From: Rostrohypoxylon terebratum
Lineage: Eukaryota > Ascomycota > Sordariomycetes > Xylariales > Hypoxylaceae
Direction: 5' to 3'
Length of the DNA stretch: 35,359 nt
NCBI GenBank assembly: GCA_022497145.1
Contig: MU386043.1
Coordinates: 1-35,359, forward strand
The notes below the pieces were generated by a model. The model ran no database searches. It was not told where the DNA came from and saw nothing but the letters and a program-made list of their open reading frames with translations. The position numbers were made by a program, and so were the translations under genes. Of this stretch, positions 1 through 10,590 are shown piece by piece (the stretch's first letter is position 1; each line of letters begins with the position of its first letter).

Positions 1-1408
1 AAAGGAAAAAGGCGGTGTTTTTCAACGCGTTCGTGTCGCGATTTTGAAGTGGATCGCACCTGGTATGTGCGCATACTGGTATGTTGGCTTATATGACAGG
101 TTCAGGTATGGGATGTAGCTGTTGTACAGTCAAGCTTGTGTGCTTAGGAGAGTCCCTGTAACATAGAATAAGATCGAGTCATATTACAATATATTGAACT
201 ATAAAAGGGTGTATATATGAAGCTACGGAACTAAGCGATCTAAAGACTTGTAAGATGCAGGAATTTCTATGATTATATGTAGCTGTTGTACCTGGCTGTT
301 TATCAAGTACTGAAAGCAGGTACATGGAACAAAGGATTGCATGATACTAATGAATTGTGTAACTGAAAGCAGGGCATATATATATACTGCTTTTGGGTGT
401 ATCTTTGTGTTTGGTACTGTACATTATAGTGTATTAAATACAGGTGTATGATCCCTATATTCAACATTCTTTGATTATTTAAAAACTTTCTGTCGTTAGT
501 AATCGATTTGTAACTCTACACTCGATAAACAGCACCGGGAGGCTCATCCGACGACTAGTACCATGGAAGGGAACTCTTTTACATTATGTCCGAATAGTAT
601 ATGCAGCCTCCCCAGTTTGCGAACAGGGAGTTGAAGATTGCAAGACCGGTGATTTGCCAATTGATACTTAGTCCTACATATGCAAGATATTTTGTTAAGC
701 TTAATTACAAATCAAGCTTAGGGGTCGATGTCACTATTCTATCTGATGGAGTGGTTCTTATATATGAAGATATGGTTCTGACTGCCCGGGACCCGTACAT
801 ATAACAAATCATATGTCTTCGGCGATATTCCACTAGAGTGGGACGTGCATAGATATGTTACTTTATCAGAGTTTAAATCCTGAAGGAACTTCCCGTTTAA
901 GCGAATGGAAGACTATGCCTGCTACATCCTTACCTAGGTAGTGTTATGCAGCGGGAAGCAAAATGAAAATGTGACTCTGACAAGTACTAAGTACCTATAA
1001 TCTATATACTTATAGGAATGTAGATGAATGGCTCTGATTACGTCGCGGCCTACATTTTATACTAATGTGATGTCATCATAGTTCAGTTCGATATATCTGT
1101 ACTGGTGAATTAGCTTCGTACGCTTACTAGTGGTTTACTCAAGTCCTGTGTCACGGGAGCCATGCGGACTAGCATGACCTACATATGTATGTGACTCCTG
1201 CATTGTGTACCTCGCTACCGTTCTCGAGGTGAATAGGAATATATTCTTATATAAATATCGGAGGTAGTTGTGTCTTTGATCAGAATTCCTGGACTCTCAT
1301 CCCACAGGCTAGCACCTTATAACTCGATCTGATCCCCCTTTCAGAATCGATCTAGTGTGAACAAGTAATTCGATACCGTTGAGGTTATTCTTTTGAAGTC
1401 AACCAACA
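1..1408. other. Intergenic, AT-rich, no gene seen
   Basis: No frame shows a recognisable domain or a convincing exon chain. The short open frame at 601-804 (67 codons) matches nothing I know. The 3' part should hold the promoter and 5' leader of the O-methyltransferase starting at 1409; I see no unambiguous TATA element or factor site there. Confidence 0.5.
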
Positions 1409-2938
1409 ATGCCTTCCCCTAATCGAATTGTAGAGCTTTCCTCCATTATTGCTAAGGAGACGGCTAAGCTCGATAGCTTCTTTACGGAGAATGGATTGCC
1501 TACACCCTCTCTAGAACCAGATACACTCTGGTCTCTACCTATACCAGAATCTGCCACAGATCTCGAAGAATCTCGAGTGGCTATCATGGAAGCTTGTACT
1601 GAGCTAAAAGCCCTAGTAACTGGCCCCAAGGTCTTGCTCCGTCGCGATGTAAGTATGCCCCGTTCTAGAGAGGAAAACTTTGTTCTAATCAATACTCACA
1701 GTGGAGTGCAAACTCGAGCCTGAGGGCGATTATTCGCTTCAAGTTGGACAAGTCGTTCCCAGTGGGCGAATCTACTTCGTTTGAGGCGATGTCAAAATTC
1801 TCTGGTATCAGTGTAAACACCATTCAGCGAATTATCAGACATGCTATCATCAACCACAACTTCTTCCAAGAGAAAACTCCGGGTGTTATCACCCACTCTG
1901 TACTTACAGCAATTACAGCTAGCGATGAGATCGCGCGGGCTGCCCTCACTGTTGAGCTAGATGAATTCTTGCCTGCTGCCACGAAGGTAATGCCATTCGA
2001 TCGACTTAGAAGCACAAATACTGACCTGTATAGTTGGCCGATGCAATGGAGAAGTGGCCCAACTCTGAAGAGAATAACGAAACTGTAAGCTCTTCTTAAG
2101 AAACTCAGGTACTTTCGACACAGAGATTAACAAAACTCCTTAGGGATTCTCCCTAGCCCACAACAGCGATAAAGGCATGTATGAGACGCTTATTCAGTAC
2201 CCTGAACGAGCGGACAGGTTTGGGAAGTATTTCTTCGCAGACAGAGACGCACCCGAGCTCCTGCCTGATAATTACCCATGGAAAGGGGACGAGACAGTGA
2301 TAGACGTTGGTGGGTCGCATGGCGTTATGTCGATTGCTCTCGTCAAGAAGTTCCCGAACATAAAGTGCATTGTCCAGGACTTCTCGGTCAACGTGGAAGA
2401 GGGAGCTGCTAAGTTACCCACCGAATTCAAAGACAAAATCTCTTTTATGCCCTAGTGAGTTTATCTTGCCAAGAATTGAGTAAAATATCATACTGACCCG
2501 GTTTTTCTCTAGCAACTTCTTTGAGGAGCAGAAAGTAGTTGGTGATGTATATTACTTCCGCAACATCTTTCACAACTGGGCCGACAAGTACTGCATCAAG
2601 ATTCTGCAGAACCTCATACCCGCTCTTAAGCCTGGCGCTAAGATTATCATACACGATCGTATCATGCCAGATTTCAATTCTGTACCCAAAGCAGATGCCC
2701 GGAGAACAATGTGAGCACCTCGGTCGCTTAGGACCCAGGACCCTGATTCATCAGTATAGAGCTAACGCTTAGTAGGAGAACGGATTTGGGGATGATGTTT
2801 CTCCTGAATGCGAAGGAACGAGAACATCACGAGTGGCCCGAGTTATTTCAACGGGCTGACCCCCGATTCAAGTATCTGGGCGCTCGTCGACCTCCAGATG
2901 CCATGAGGTGGATCATAGACGCGGAGTGGCAAGGTTAG
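1409..2938 (+). CDS. SAM-dependent O-methyltransferase (COMT-like, Methyltransf_2)
   Basis: Six exons reconstructed: 1409-1648, 1702-1986, 2034-2084, 2144-2454, 2513-2710, 2776-2938; 415 residues, normal for the family. All introns are GT..AG and join in phase. The N-terminal half is the winged-helix/dimerisation part (FSGISVNTIQRIIRHA region). Residues 244-252 (VIDVGGSHG) are the SAM-binding glycine loop. FHNWADKYC around residue 316 carries the His that acts as base in plant-type and fungal O-methyltransferases (known for the family). The end is DAEWQG. Such enzymes methylate a phenolic or enolic hydroxyl of a secondary metabolite, often a polyketide; the substrate cannot be told from sequence. 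The nearest polyketide synthase starts about 16 kb downstream across housekeeping genes, so a shared pathway is only a possibility. The enzyme appears intact and probably cytosolic, with no signal peptide. Confidence 0.9.
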
Positions 2939-3557
2939 AGATGGCATACCTAGGCCCTAGGGATATTGTGTCGTACTTTTTTTTCCCCCTGAGAACCGAG
3001 TCTTGGCAGAACTTTCCTTTTTAGTGTAGACATAAAAAATACTAATACATAACCTAGTAGAGAGCACCCGCAGCCCCGCGCGCCAATTGGTCAGATTCCT
3101 GAACCTTAATCCTTAGATTCAGTTATGATTTAGATATTGATTGGTTGCTTGTCTCTCTTAAGTGGATCTCCTGCTCTGTGAATACCTCGTTCAACTGCTT
3201 TAGGCCAAGCCTCTTACTTAATAACTACCACCTCCACCTGCTCCACACACCTCAGCCATTCCCTTCCCCACCTTCCTAATTAGGTAACACTTTTAACTTT
3301 TACACGGCACAATGACCAGCAAAAGGTCAAATTCTTTCCTTTCAAAACCATGCGATATTCAATGTTACTAACGACACGAACATCACAAGCAGCGAAAACT
3401 GGGATATTAACTTCCTACTGAACGATGCCATATTGTATTATTAGTTACCGAGAGTTTAGGTAATCAGCTAGGTTAGGTACATCTTCACATTTTCTTCGAT
3501 TCCATATCGTTAAACCCTCTTCTAGAAACGTACCTAATCGACGGCACCCCATAAGAG
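2939..3557. other. Intergenic between tail-to-tail genes
   Basis: This is AT-rich sequence between the 3' ends of the O-methyltransferase (+) and the small duplicated protein (-). It has a T8 run near 2978 and C-rich stretches near 3230-3275. No open frame or RNA gene is supported; it presumably holds both 3' UTRs. Confidence 0.5.
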
Positions 3558-3884
3558 TTAATCAACAACAGCTAGAACGGCGTTGATCGCGGTAACCAAG
3601 CCGGCAATATTGTCATGAGTAGAGAGTTTGGTTAGGAGAACTTCGCTGTTCGACTTGACGCTGATAGAACACGTGTGACCTTCAACCGTGTGATCCTTCT
3701 TGGTAAAGGACATGTCGAAGCGACTATCTGCTTTGTGGATGGCGTTTCTCAGAGCAACTGTGTTGTCGTGGCACGAAATGGGCCCCCAGATGACCTTGTT
3801 ACGGAAGGTGAGAGTGCAGTTGAAGATGTGGCCTTCGACGGAATGGTTCTTATTTTCGAGCCAGACATTGAGTTGCTCAGTCAT
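3558..3884 (-). CDS. Small protein of two tandem repeat units, function unknown
   Basis: A single exon of 108 residues with no signal peptide or membrane segment. I do not recognise the family. The protein is an internal duplication: residues 5-53 align without gaps to residues 56-104, a 51-residue offset, with about 14 identities. The best-conserved positions are H-[ST]-V-E-G-H (14-19 and 65-70) and H-D-N-x-x-x-L-x-x-A-I (39-49 and 90-100). The two DNA halves have clearly diverged, so the duplication is old, and retention of both motifs argues for selection. Each unit looks like alternating beta strands followed by a short helix, judged by eye. The start at 3884 is the first ATG of the open frame and the stop is at 3558-3560. 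It could be a small fungal beta-sandwich or lectin-like protein, but nothing visible proves that. Confidence 0.7.
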   Translation of the reverse strand: MTEQLNVWLENKNHSVEGHIFNCTLTFRNKVIWGPISCHDNTVALRNAIHKADSRFDMSFTKKDHTVEGHTCSISVKSNSEVLLTKLSTHDNIAGLVTAINAVLAVVD

Positions 3885-4312
3885 AGTGGTATTGATTTCC
3901 CCTATTTGAACTTAGCATATGAATGGGCATTTTGTTTGGGGGTCGCGCGGGGGTATGTAGTGCGATTATGATGAGGGCGGGCTAAGGGCTTGGAATCGGG
4001 ACAGGAGTAGGATAATCGGGATGATGAAAAGAGGGGCTTGCATACGCCACTCAAAGGTGTAACAAAGGCTTGATCGTAAGTGCTTGGGGGTGGGAATAGC
4101 TTCAATTCAGATGATAATCTTCATGGGCTTCAAAGATGCTCCAAGAAGCAGAATCTCTAGAGTAAAGCCCAAGGACACAAGGCCGATTTATATAAACCGA
4201 TTGGTAGCGTATGTAACACGAGGACCTCCGACTCCCGATAGCAGACGATAAAGCGACATCCATTAACCTATCATTGTAAATAAACGAAAAAATCATGAAC
4301 AAGCTTTAATAA
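3885..4312. other. Intergenic upstream of the AA9 relic
   Basis: This should contain the promoter of the minus-strand small protein. The missing N-terminal part of the AA9 relic would be expected here on the plus strand, but I could not recognise its signal peptide or N-terminal histidine. The short frames present look like chance. Confidence 0.4.
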
Positions 4313-4923
4313 TACATCCGAAGGTATAACAACCTCAACGCGCCGTTAGCGCACGTGAATTCTACGAACTTCCGATGTAATGCGGGCGCCCAGCCGGTGG
4401 AAATGTAGACTTTGCGTGCAGGCGACTCGTTAGATTTCGGAGTAGACGAACGCCCGGGCGTCCAGCAGGTGTACTTTTCACAGGCACCCGGTGACGGCAA
4501 AGCAGCCGATGATGACGGAGCGAGTAGTTGAGCGCGATTCCATTCGCTTATGACGACGCTTTCGGATGCGACTAGCAAGGCTCATAATTACGCCAGAATC
4601 AATGAGACGGCGGAGGCGCTCACCTGAGCGACGCACAATGGGAGGTATCCGATCTTTCCGATTCACACTGCCGGCTGCGACGCCGCCGGGAGAATATTTG
4701 CTACGCGTTGAGGAGGGGCCTGCGTCTCATGCGGCGCATAAGCAGCATATCCCTATGCGGAGTTCTGCACAATTTTACGTGGCTTGCGTCCAAATCAGGA
4801 TCGTCAGTGCAGGTGCAGATAAAATGCAGATACTGTCTGGAGCGGGCCGAGACGCAAGATCCTTGGTGTGTATAAGGGGATGAGCCCGGAGTCTTCATCC
4901 AGGTCTTCTGGTCGTACTTGACT
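4313..4923 (+). pseudogene. Relic of an AA9 lytic polysaccharide monooxygenase (GH61) gene
   Basis: Several pieces in AA9 order lie in different frames. Frame one (4313-4528) reads an N..APLAHVNSTNFRCNAG stretch, like the AA9 P(V/L)xDVxSxDxxCN segment. It is followed by TLRAGDSLDF, like the AGDxVxF strand, and VQQVYFSQAPGD, like HPGPxxVYMxKAP. This frame has an in-frame TAG at 4406-4408 and ends at TGA 4529-4531. A second frame (4656-4823) reads FTLPAATPPGEYLLRVE and later SAQFYVACVQIRI, close to the AA9 core that holds the second copper-site His and the Q-x-Y motif. A third pair of frames (4856-4879, then 4882-4923 after a 2-nt shift) reads KILGVYKG and EPGVFIQVFW, the usual AA9 C-terminus. 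Intact AA9 enzymes oxidatively cleave cellulose outside the cell. This copy has stops, frame changes and no N-terminus, so it should not make an enzyme. Introns could explain one frame change but not the TAG. Confidence 0.7.
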
Positions 4924-4950
4924 AGTAGGTAGTAGGTAGTAGGTACCTAG
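4924..4950. repeat. TAGTAGG short tandem repeat
   Basis: About three copies of a 7-nt unit (TAGTAGG / GTAGGTA) directly after the AA9 relic, ending in the palindrome GGTACC. Similar TAGGTA/TACCTA runs recur through the window. Confidence 0.7.
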
Positions 4951-5695
4951 TTATACTGACCCGGGTCCGGCTCTTTGGCCGGAAGGCATGCAGGAGCAGC
5001 ATGTTGTGGATCAATTTTAGATTTCCAAGGGATGGATTAGAGATTAGGAATATTAGGGGCAGAGGGGCAGAGATTCGCGCTAAGGGTACGTCACTACTGC
5101 GTATGAGCAACGACAAGCGGGATTTAACGGAATAGATCCGGGCGGATTTCTCCCTTGCATGACTACTTACTTTTAGAGATCACTCATAACTTAGGTAGGG
5201 ATCACTTTCAATCTTAATATTTATAGGATTTACAATCACATACATGTTTACTTTTTTCAAACACATGGGCTCAAATGATGTAATTTTTGATTGGTCATAC
5301 TTTTAACGCCGAAATGCTAATTGGAGCTGGAGAGTGTTTCAATCGGACGGCTCCGAAACTCGGGGCGCCGAGTACGCTATACTATCAGTCATTTTTACCG
5401 AGGATGGTTAGGTGTTCGGGCAGAAGCGCAAGCGTAATAGATAGATACTACTATGACAGGTGTTGATAGTCATATCAACTCAATCTCTTATTAGCATCGT
5501 CTTCGATTACCATTCACCCTAAGGGTTAGTTCAACTGGAAGAATCATATAAGACCGTCATTGTCTCGCTTTGACGATACTAACTTCTTGGTGTTTTTGGT
5601 TGATACCCCGCGAATTGGACAATACGAATACTCCACTCTGACCACTCTTCAAAAGGGGGGGTTCTAAGCTTGAGTTTCTTGGATAGTAATTCGTC
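4924..5695. other. Intergenic, promoter side of the GGT-like gene
   Basis: It begins with a short TAGTAGG-type repeat (about 4924-4950). The rest is AT-rich with no coding frame that I can support. The stretch before 5696 should hold the promoter of the gamma-glutamyltransferase-like gene. Confidence 0.4.
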
Positions 5696-7704
5696 ATGCC
5701 TCTCACAACGCCGTCCGTGTTCCCTCCGGAATCGCATGTGTTTTCCAAATTTGCCAGTCGTCGAAGTGTAGTCCATAGTACCAAGGGTATCGTATCATGC
5801 TCGCAAGCGCTGGCAGCAAAATGCGGCATCGAGGTGTTGGAAGCGGGTGGCAATTGCGCTGTACGTGCTGACTCCTCCGGTCATGTATATTGTTCAAGTA
5901 TATACTCACATCTTAATCTAGGATGCGGCCGTAGCTGTCGGTATGTCTGATATTACGAGTCAAAATGAAAACAGAGCTGAATCTTAATGAACTTCCATAG
6001 CCGCCGGTCTTAACATGACGGAACCGTGCTCCACGGGCATTGGTGGTGACATGTTTTGCCTCTTCTACGATGCCAAGACGAAAAAGGTCTCCGCCCTGAA
6101 CGGCTCCGGCCGCTCGGGGAACAAGTGCACCCTCGAGACTATTCGTGGCTCCCTAGGCTTAAAGGAGGGCGAGTTTGGTAAGATCCCAATGGACAGCGTG
6201 CATGCCGTCTCCGTGCCGGGGGCAGCAGCCGGATGGGTCGACACAGTTGAGCGATTCGGTAGCGGCAAGGTCACCCTACAACAGATCCTAGCACCGGCGA
6301 TCGAGCTTGGTGAGAAGGGTTTCCCGGTCGCCGAGGGAGTGGCGTATTTCGTAAGCGACAACCCCTAAGTCTGAGAAATGAACCGTCTTATCCTTATTCT
6401 GACTCCTATAGTGGGACAAATCCGAAGCGCAAATTAGGAAGGCCTCCCCTAACGGCGGCGAAATGCTTAAAAAGGACCCGAGCGCACAAGACGGCGTGCG
6501 CTCTCCTAAGGCGGGGGAAATCATGAAAAATCCCAACCTGGCCCAGACATTCCGGGCTGTGGCCACGGAGGGCAAGAAGGGATTTTACACCGGACGCATT
6601 GCGACCGAACTCGTGAAAGTGGTGCAGGACTTAGGCGGCCACCTCGAGCTAGACGACCTAAAACACCATATGGAGACCGGCTCTGAGCCCGTGGACCCGA
6701 TCTCTCTCAAATTCCGCGGCCAAAACGTGCGCGACCTTCTCAAAGGCAGCGTCGACACCACATCAGAATCCGCAGACATCGGCCTCGAGCTATGGGAACA
6801 CCCGCCCAACGGCCAGGGTATCGTGGCGCTAATGGCGCTCGGCATAATCCAAGAGCTCGAATCTCAAGGCAAGATCCCGACCTTCTCCCCGACGGACTTC
6901 AACACGGCGCCCTACCTGCACGCGATCATCGAAGCCCTGCGCATCAGCTTCGCCGACGCCGCCTGGTTCGTCGCTGACCCGAACGTCTCCAAAGTACCCA
7001 CGGACTCGCTCATCTCGCAACCGTACCTCTCCTCGCGCGCGGCGCTCTTCGACCCCTCTCAGGCCTCCTCCGTAGTAACGCACGGCTCGCCCGCGCTGCA
7101 AAGCAGCGACACCGTGTACTTCGCGGTGTCCGACGCCTCAGGCAACGCGATCTCCTTCATCAACAGCAACTACGGGGGCTTCGGGACGTGCATCGTGCCG
7201 CGAGGCTGCGGCTTCACGCTGCAGAACCGCGCGGCGAACTTCAGCCTGGAGGCCGGCCACGCGAACGTGCTGGCGCCGCGCAAGAGGCCCTACCACACCA
7301 TCATCCCGGCGCTGGTGACGAACCTGCACGACGGCAGCTTGCACAGCGTGTACGGCGTCATGGGGGGCTTCATGCAGCCCCAGGGACACGTGCAGGTGCT
7401 GCTCGGACAGGTCGTTGGGAGGTTGAGCCCGCAGCAGGCGCTCGATGCGCCGCGCGTGTGTATCGAGGCGGGTGGCGGCTCTGGGAAGGGCGACCGCACG
7501 GTGTTTGTGGAGGAGGGGATGTCCGCGGAGACGGTGGAGGGGTTGAAGGCGCTGGGGCACGAGGTCAAGGTTGTCACGGATATGGGGAGGGCGCAGTTTG
7601 GGAGGGGCCAGATTATTCGGTGGAGTGTGGATCCGCTTGAGGGCGTTGGCGTCTGGTCTGCTGGCAGCGATCCTAGGGGTGATGGAGCTGCCTATCCTTT
7701 GTAA
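5696..7704 (+). CDS. Gamma-glutamyltransferase-like Ntn hydrolase
   Basis: Four exons: 5696-5860, 5922-5940 (19 nt), 6001-6350, 6412-7704; 608 residues. The N-terminal part has the family signature GIEVLEAGGNCADAAVAVAAGLN, then EPCSTGIGGDMFCL and NGSGRSG. The likely self-cleavage and catalytic nucleophile is Thr412 in SSDTVYFAVSD, aligned with Thr391 of E. coli GGT (known enzyme; alignment by eye). Further motifs are INSNYGGFGTCIVP and VMGGFMQPQGHVQ. The MGGxxQPQ loop resembles YwrD/HpxW-type members (oxamate amidohydrolase-like) more than the GSPGG loop of glutathione-cleaving GGT, so the substrate may be another amide or gamma-glutamyl compound. No signal peptide is visible, so it is probably intracellular. 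The large last exon is much more GC-rich than the upstream exons, which also produces long meaningless frames on the other strand. Confidence 0.9.
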
Positions 7705-8129
7705 GCTGTGAGTTGGAGACGTTGGACTGTTGAACTGATTTACGGGGGCTGGGTCTTCCGTGTTAGAATCTACTAAGCGGTAGTTGGCCATGGACGAGCT
7801 AGTCAGTAAATATTAGTTCGAAGTATGTACAATGAGATCTTGAATTGAGATGAGTCTAAGTGTATTGTTGTAAGATTCTATACATCATTCCTTATTTCTT
7901 ATGAGGATAATCATATCCCCTTAAGTTTTATACACGACCCTTGGCTGTACTGTAGCAACCTATGGTCCTATGTAATCATATCATGTCCTATCTTGGTATG
8001 TAGGCAGTCCAGTCAAGTACTTCTCTATGAAGCACATAAGCACAATGGCCGGGTTATAGAACCAAGTTGTGCAATAATACCTGATCGCCTGATGCTCTAC
8101 TTTTGTTATTGTCGCCTTTTGACATTTCC
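7705..8129. other. Intergenic between convergent genes
   Basis: AT-rich 3' flanks of the GGT-like gene (+) and the glutaredoxin gene (-). No coding or RNA feature is supported. The open frame at 7993-8262 (+) overlaps the glutaredoxin 3' exon in antisense and is a shadow. Confidence 0.5.
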
Positions 8130-8769
8130 TTACTCCTTAGACTCGGGCGTCCCCTCTATAGGAGTTAGGACACCCTTCTCTTCCAACATCTTAGCTAGAG
8201 AGCCATCTTGGTGCATTGAGACGAGGATATCGCATCCACCGACGAACTCTTTATCAATGTAGAGTTGGGGGATCGTAGGCCAGTCGGAAAATTCCTTGAT
8301 ACCTATTCCCAGAAATCGCCATGTCAGTTATACATTTTCTCTTGTCTCTACCCCTATGACGTCAAGTCGAATTCCATACCTGATCTTAATTCTTGGTCTT
8401 CGAGGACGTTGAAAGCGGCAAATTTGTTAGGGTCGACTCCCTGTAAGCCGAGAATTTGGATGCTGGCGCGGGAGAAGCCGCACTGGGGTGTCTCGGGTGT
8501 CCCTTTCATGAACAAGACTACGGGGGCAGATGCGACGGCCTTCTCAATGGCTTGCCTTGTCTGATCGGATAATAGTCGTTGTTGGAAGGATGTTAGAAAC
8601 GGCGCAGGTCTCAGATTGTAGGCGGCTGGGCGGACCATAGGGCGGGCAACGGCTTGCCGCAGGGTCTGTCGCCGAAAGAGATATTAGTCATGATGGCTTT
8701 CTTGGGACAGACAATGAGATGATGGGCTCAAGGGGGGCATACCGCCGAGAACAAGGATCGCGAGAACAT
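8130..8769 (-). CDS. GRX5: Mitochondrial monothiol glutaredoxin (Grx5 type)
   Basis: Three exons on the minus strand: 8743-8769, 8380-8665, 8130-8302; 161 residues. The first exon codes only nine residues (MFSRSLFSA). With the start of exon 2 it forms an Arg/Ser/Ala-rich leader without acidic residues, typical of mitochondrial import. The thioredoxin-fold core has FMKGTPETPQCGFS with the single active-site Cys71 (CGFS class), then FNVLEDQELRSG, the TIPQLYI cis-Pro stretch and GGCDI, the glutathione and Fe-S binding end. Known role of the class: carrying [2Fe-2S] clusters from the Isu scaffold to target proteins in the matrix. Starting instead at Met19 (8638) would drop half of the leader, so I prefer 8769. 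Both introns are GT..AG and in phase. It converges with the GGT-like gene. Confidence 0.92.
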
Positions 8770-9298
8770 CTCGGTGGGATGTACAAAATAATGAGAGAAG
8801 TTTATCTTTTGGTATCGTTTATCGTTGGCGGTTGAAAAAAGTTCCAATTGAGCTGATCAATCAACATTATCGGTGATGTAAACGGCTTGCTCCGGGAACT
8901 AACAGAACCTTGAACAGGGACAATGAAAAGTGGGCAGGGGAGCTCGCGCCACATTCAGAGTAGACCAATCAGCGCTCAATCGCATCTCATTACCAATCGA
9001 GTACGTAGACGGTAGTACTATCTAGAAGGTACTTTGTACTTTGCACGTATCACATAGGTACTATCCAAATTTTGTGTATCTCATTCACGTGAGTAGAACC
9101 CAAAGTGGCATGAGGTGAAGAAACATGTATTAACTTAAACTTGGAAATGTCAAACACGCCATAATGAGACACTGGAGGTCGGACACAATCAAAACAAATG
9201 ATATCATTAAGGTATATATAATGTTTCACTGGATTCCGACATCAAATGTTGTCGTTCGAGAACGCGCAACGGCCTTCAAAGGATAAATGAAAACCGGA

Positions 9299-9322
9299 GT
9301 ACAACGGTATGTACAACGGTAT
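9299..9322. repeat. Perfect 12-bp direct repeat (2 copies)
   Basis: GTACAACGGTAT occurs twice back to back, in an intergenic region. Confidence 0.8.
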
Positions 9323-10066
9323 GTAAACTTAGAGTCTTACATAGATTGAAACGACCTAGGACTCGAAGCAGCTGCCACCAGATTCATGTTAATGGAACAA
9401 TTTACAAACATTGACGGACAAAACTAAAAATAAAATAGCACAACTCAAGGCTAAGCTACATAGCGTTACATAAGTATTTAACCAATGGCTCATGATATGA
9501 TTTGTAACCGTAGAGCCGGCTTCAGCGGTATCGAAGTTGACCACGTGCCTAATTGCTGACTCGAAGGACTCGAAGGACTCGAAGACGTTGTTGATATCAT
9601 TGGTCTTGCTAGGTATGAATATCATATGACCAATTATGGTGGAAGCAGAGATGGTTTACCAAGAGAATAAAGAACGGGAAATATGCATTCGACCCTACTT
9701 CGATTGGAGGGTTATTGGGGTCTTTGTCCGGATCGTCATCAAATCGTCAGGAAGGGTAAGAGGCAGGAAGAACCTCTGTCTACAGTAAGACCTGGAGAAT
9801 GCATATGAAGATGAATGTTAATACTACGTAGGTGTGAGTATGCTAGTTTTTCATTGGTCGATACCGCAATAAATTGGGCATTGCCACTTATGGACTAAGC
9901 TTTCCCCGCATTCTGAGGAAATCTTGGCCAATCAAATGTCTCACTTACGATTTGATCGGCGAGTCGGATCAATCTATTGCAGATTAAAAATTGACTTTTT
10001 GCAGTCGGGGCTCGGGCGGATTAGTCGGCGGTCGAATGTTCTGCGTCGATTTATTCGCTCTAACAG

Positions 10067-10112
10067 GCCATCAGCCATCAGCCATCGGCCATCGACCATC
10101 GATCATCGACCA
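10067..10112. repeat. Degenerate heptamer array (GCCATCR)n
   Basis: Six to seven consecutive 7-nt units: GCCATCA twice, GCCATCG twice, then ACCATCG, ATCATCG and a partial unit. It lies about 480 nt before the PRELI-gene ATG. It is probably replication-slippage sequence within the promoter or leader. Confidence 0.85.
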
Positions 10113-10590
10113 ACCATACCACATCCATCCACTACACAGAACTCACACATCATCGCATCACCTGGCATCACCACCTTTCTGCCTCCCGCCCCTCCCCTCA
10201 CTCTTCTTCCCCTTTTCTTTTCTTTTATTACATAGCCAGGTTGCCCGAACAATTTACCAATTGCTCATGAGCGCTTAACCATTTATTTAACTTGCCTCTA
10301 CTGAAGGGTCCATACCTCCAATTGTTTCAAAAGAAGTGAAAAAATTTATCAAGAGAGAATAACCGATTTTGTAGACGGTTTCGAGGCTGTAGCGTCGAAA
10401 CCTCTGCAAACTAGCCTCATGTCGATATAATTGTTCGAAATACAGGGACGTCTTCATTTGGAAACTGGCGAAACCCTTCTGACGTATTCGACCACCTACC
10501 GTGCCCTTCGAGACCCCGCTTCAATTATCCGTTAAAATCGTCCATAGCCAACTCTACAACAAAGAAAGACAAGAACTCGCCACTACCAAG

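Larger units (their letters stand above)
8770..10590. other. Long divergent intergenic region with simple repeats
   Basis: It separates the divergent glutaredoxin (-) and PRELI (+) genes and probably carries both promoters. It holds a doubled 12-mer GTACAACGGTAT (9299-9322), three GACTCGAAG-type 9-mers near 9559-9586, a heptamer array (10067-10112) and a CT-rich tract at about 10170-10225. The latter is common in fungal promoters or leaders and lies some 370 nt before the ATG at 10591. A 78-codon minus-strand frame (9389-9625) has no recognisable features apart from one hydrophobic stretch. Confidence 0.5.

Noticed and set aside
7138..7791. 217-codon minus-strand open frame
   Set aside because: Antisense shadow of the GC-rich last exon of the GGT-like gene; Arg/His/Ala-rich with no domain.
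9389..9625. 78-codon minus-strand frame with FESFESFES and a hydrophobic end
   Set aside because: The FES repeat comes from a short GACTCGAAG tandem repeat; no homology or splice context supports a gene.
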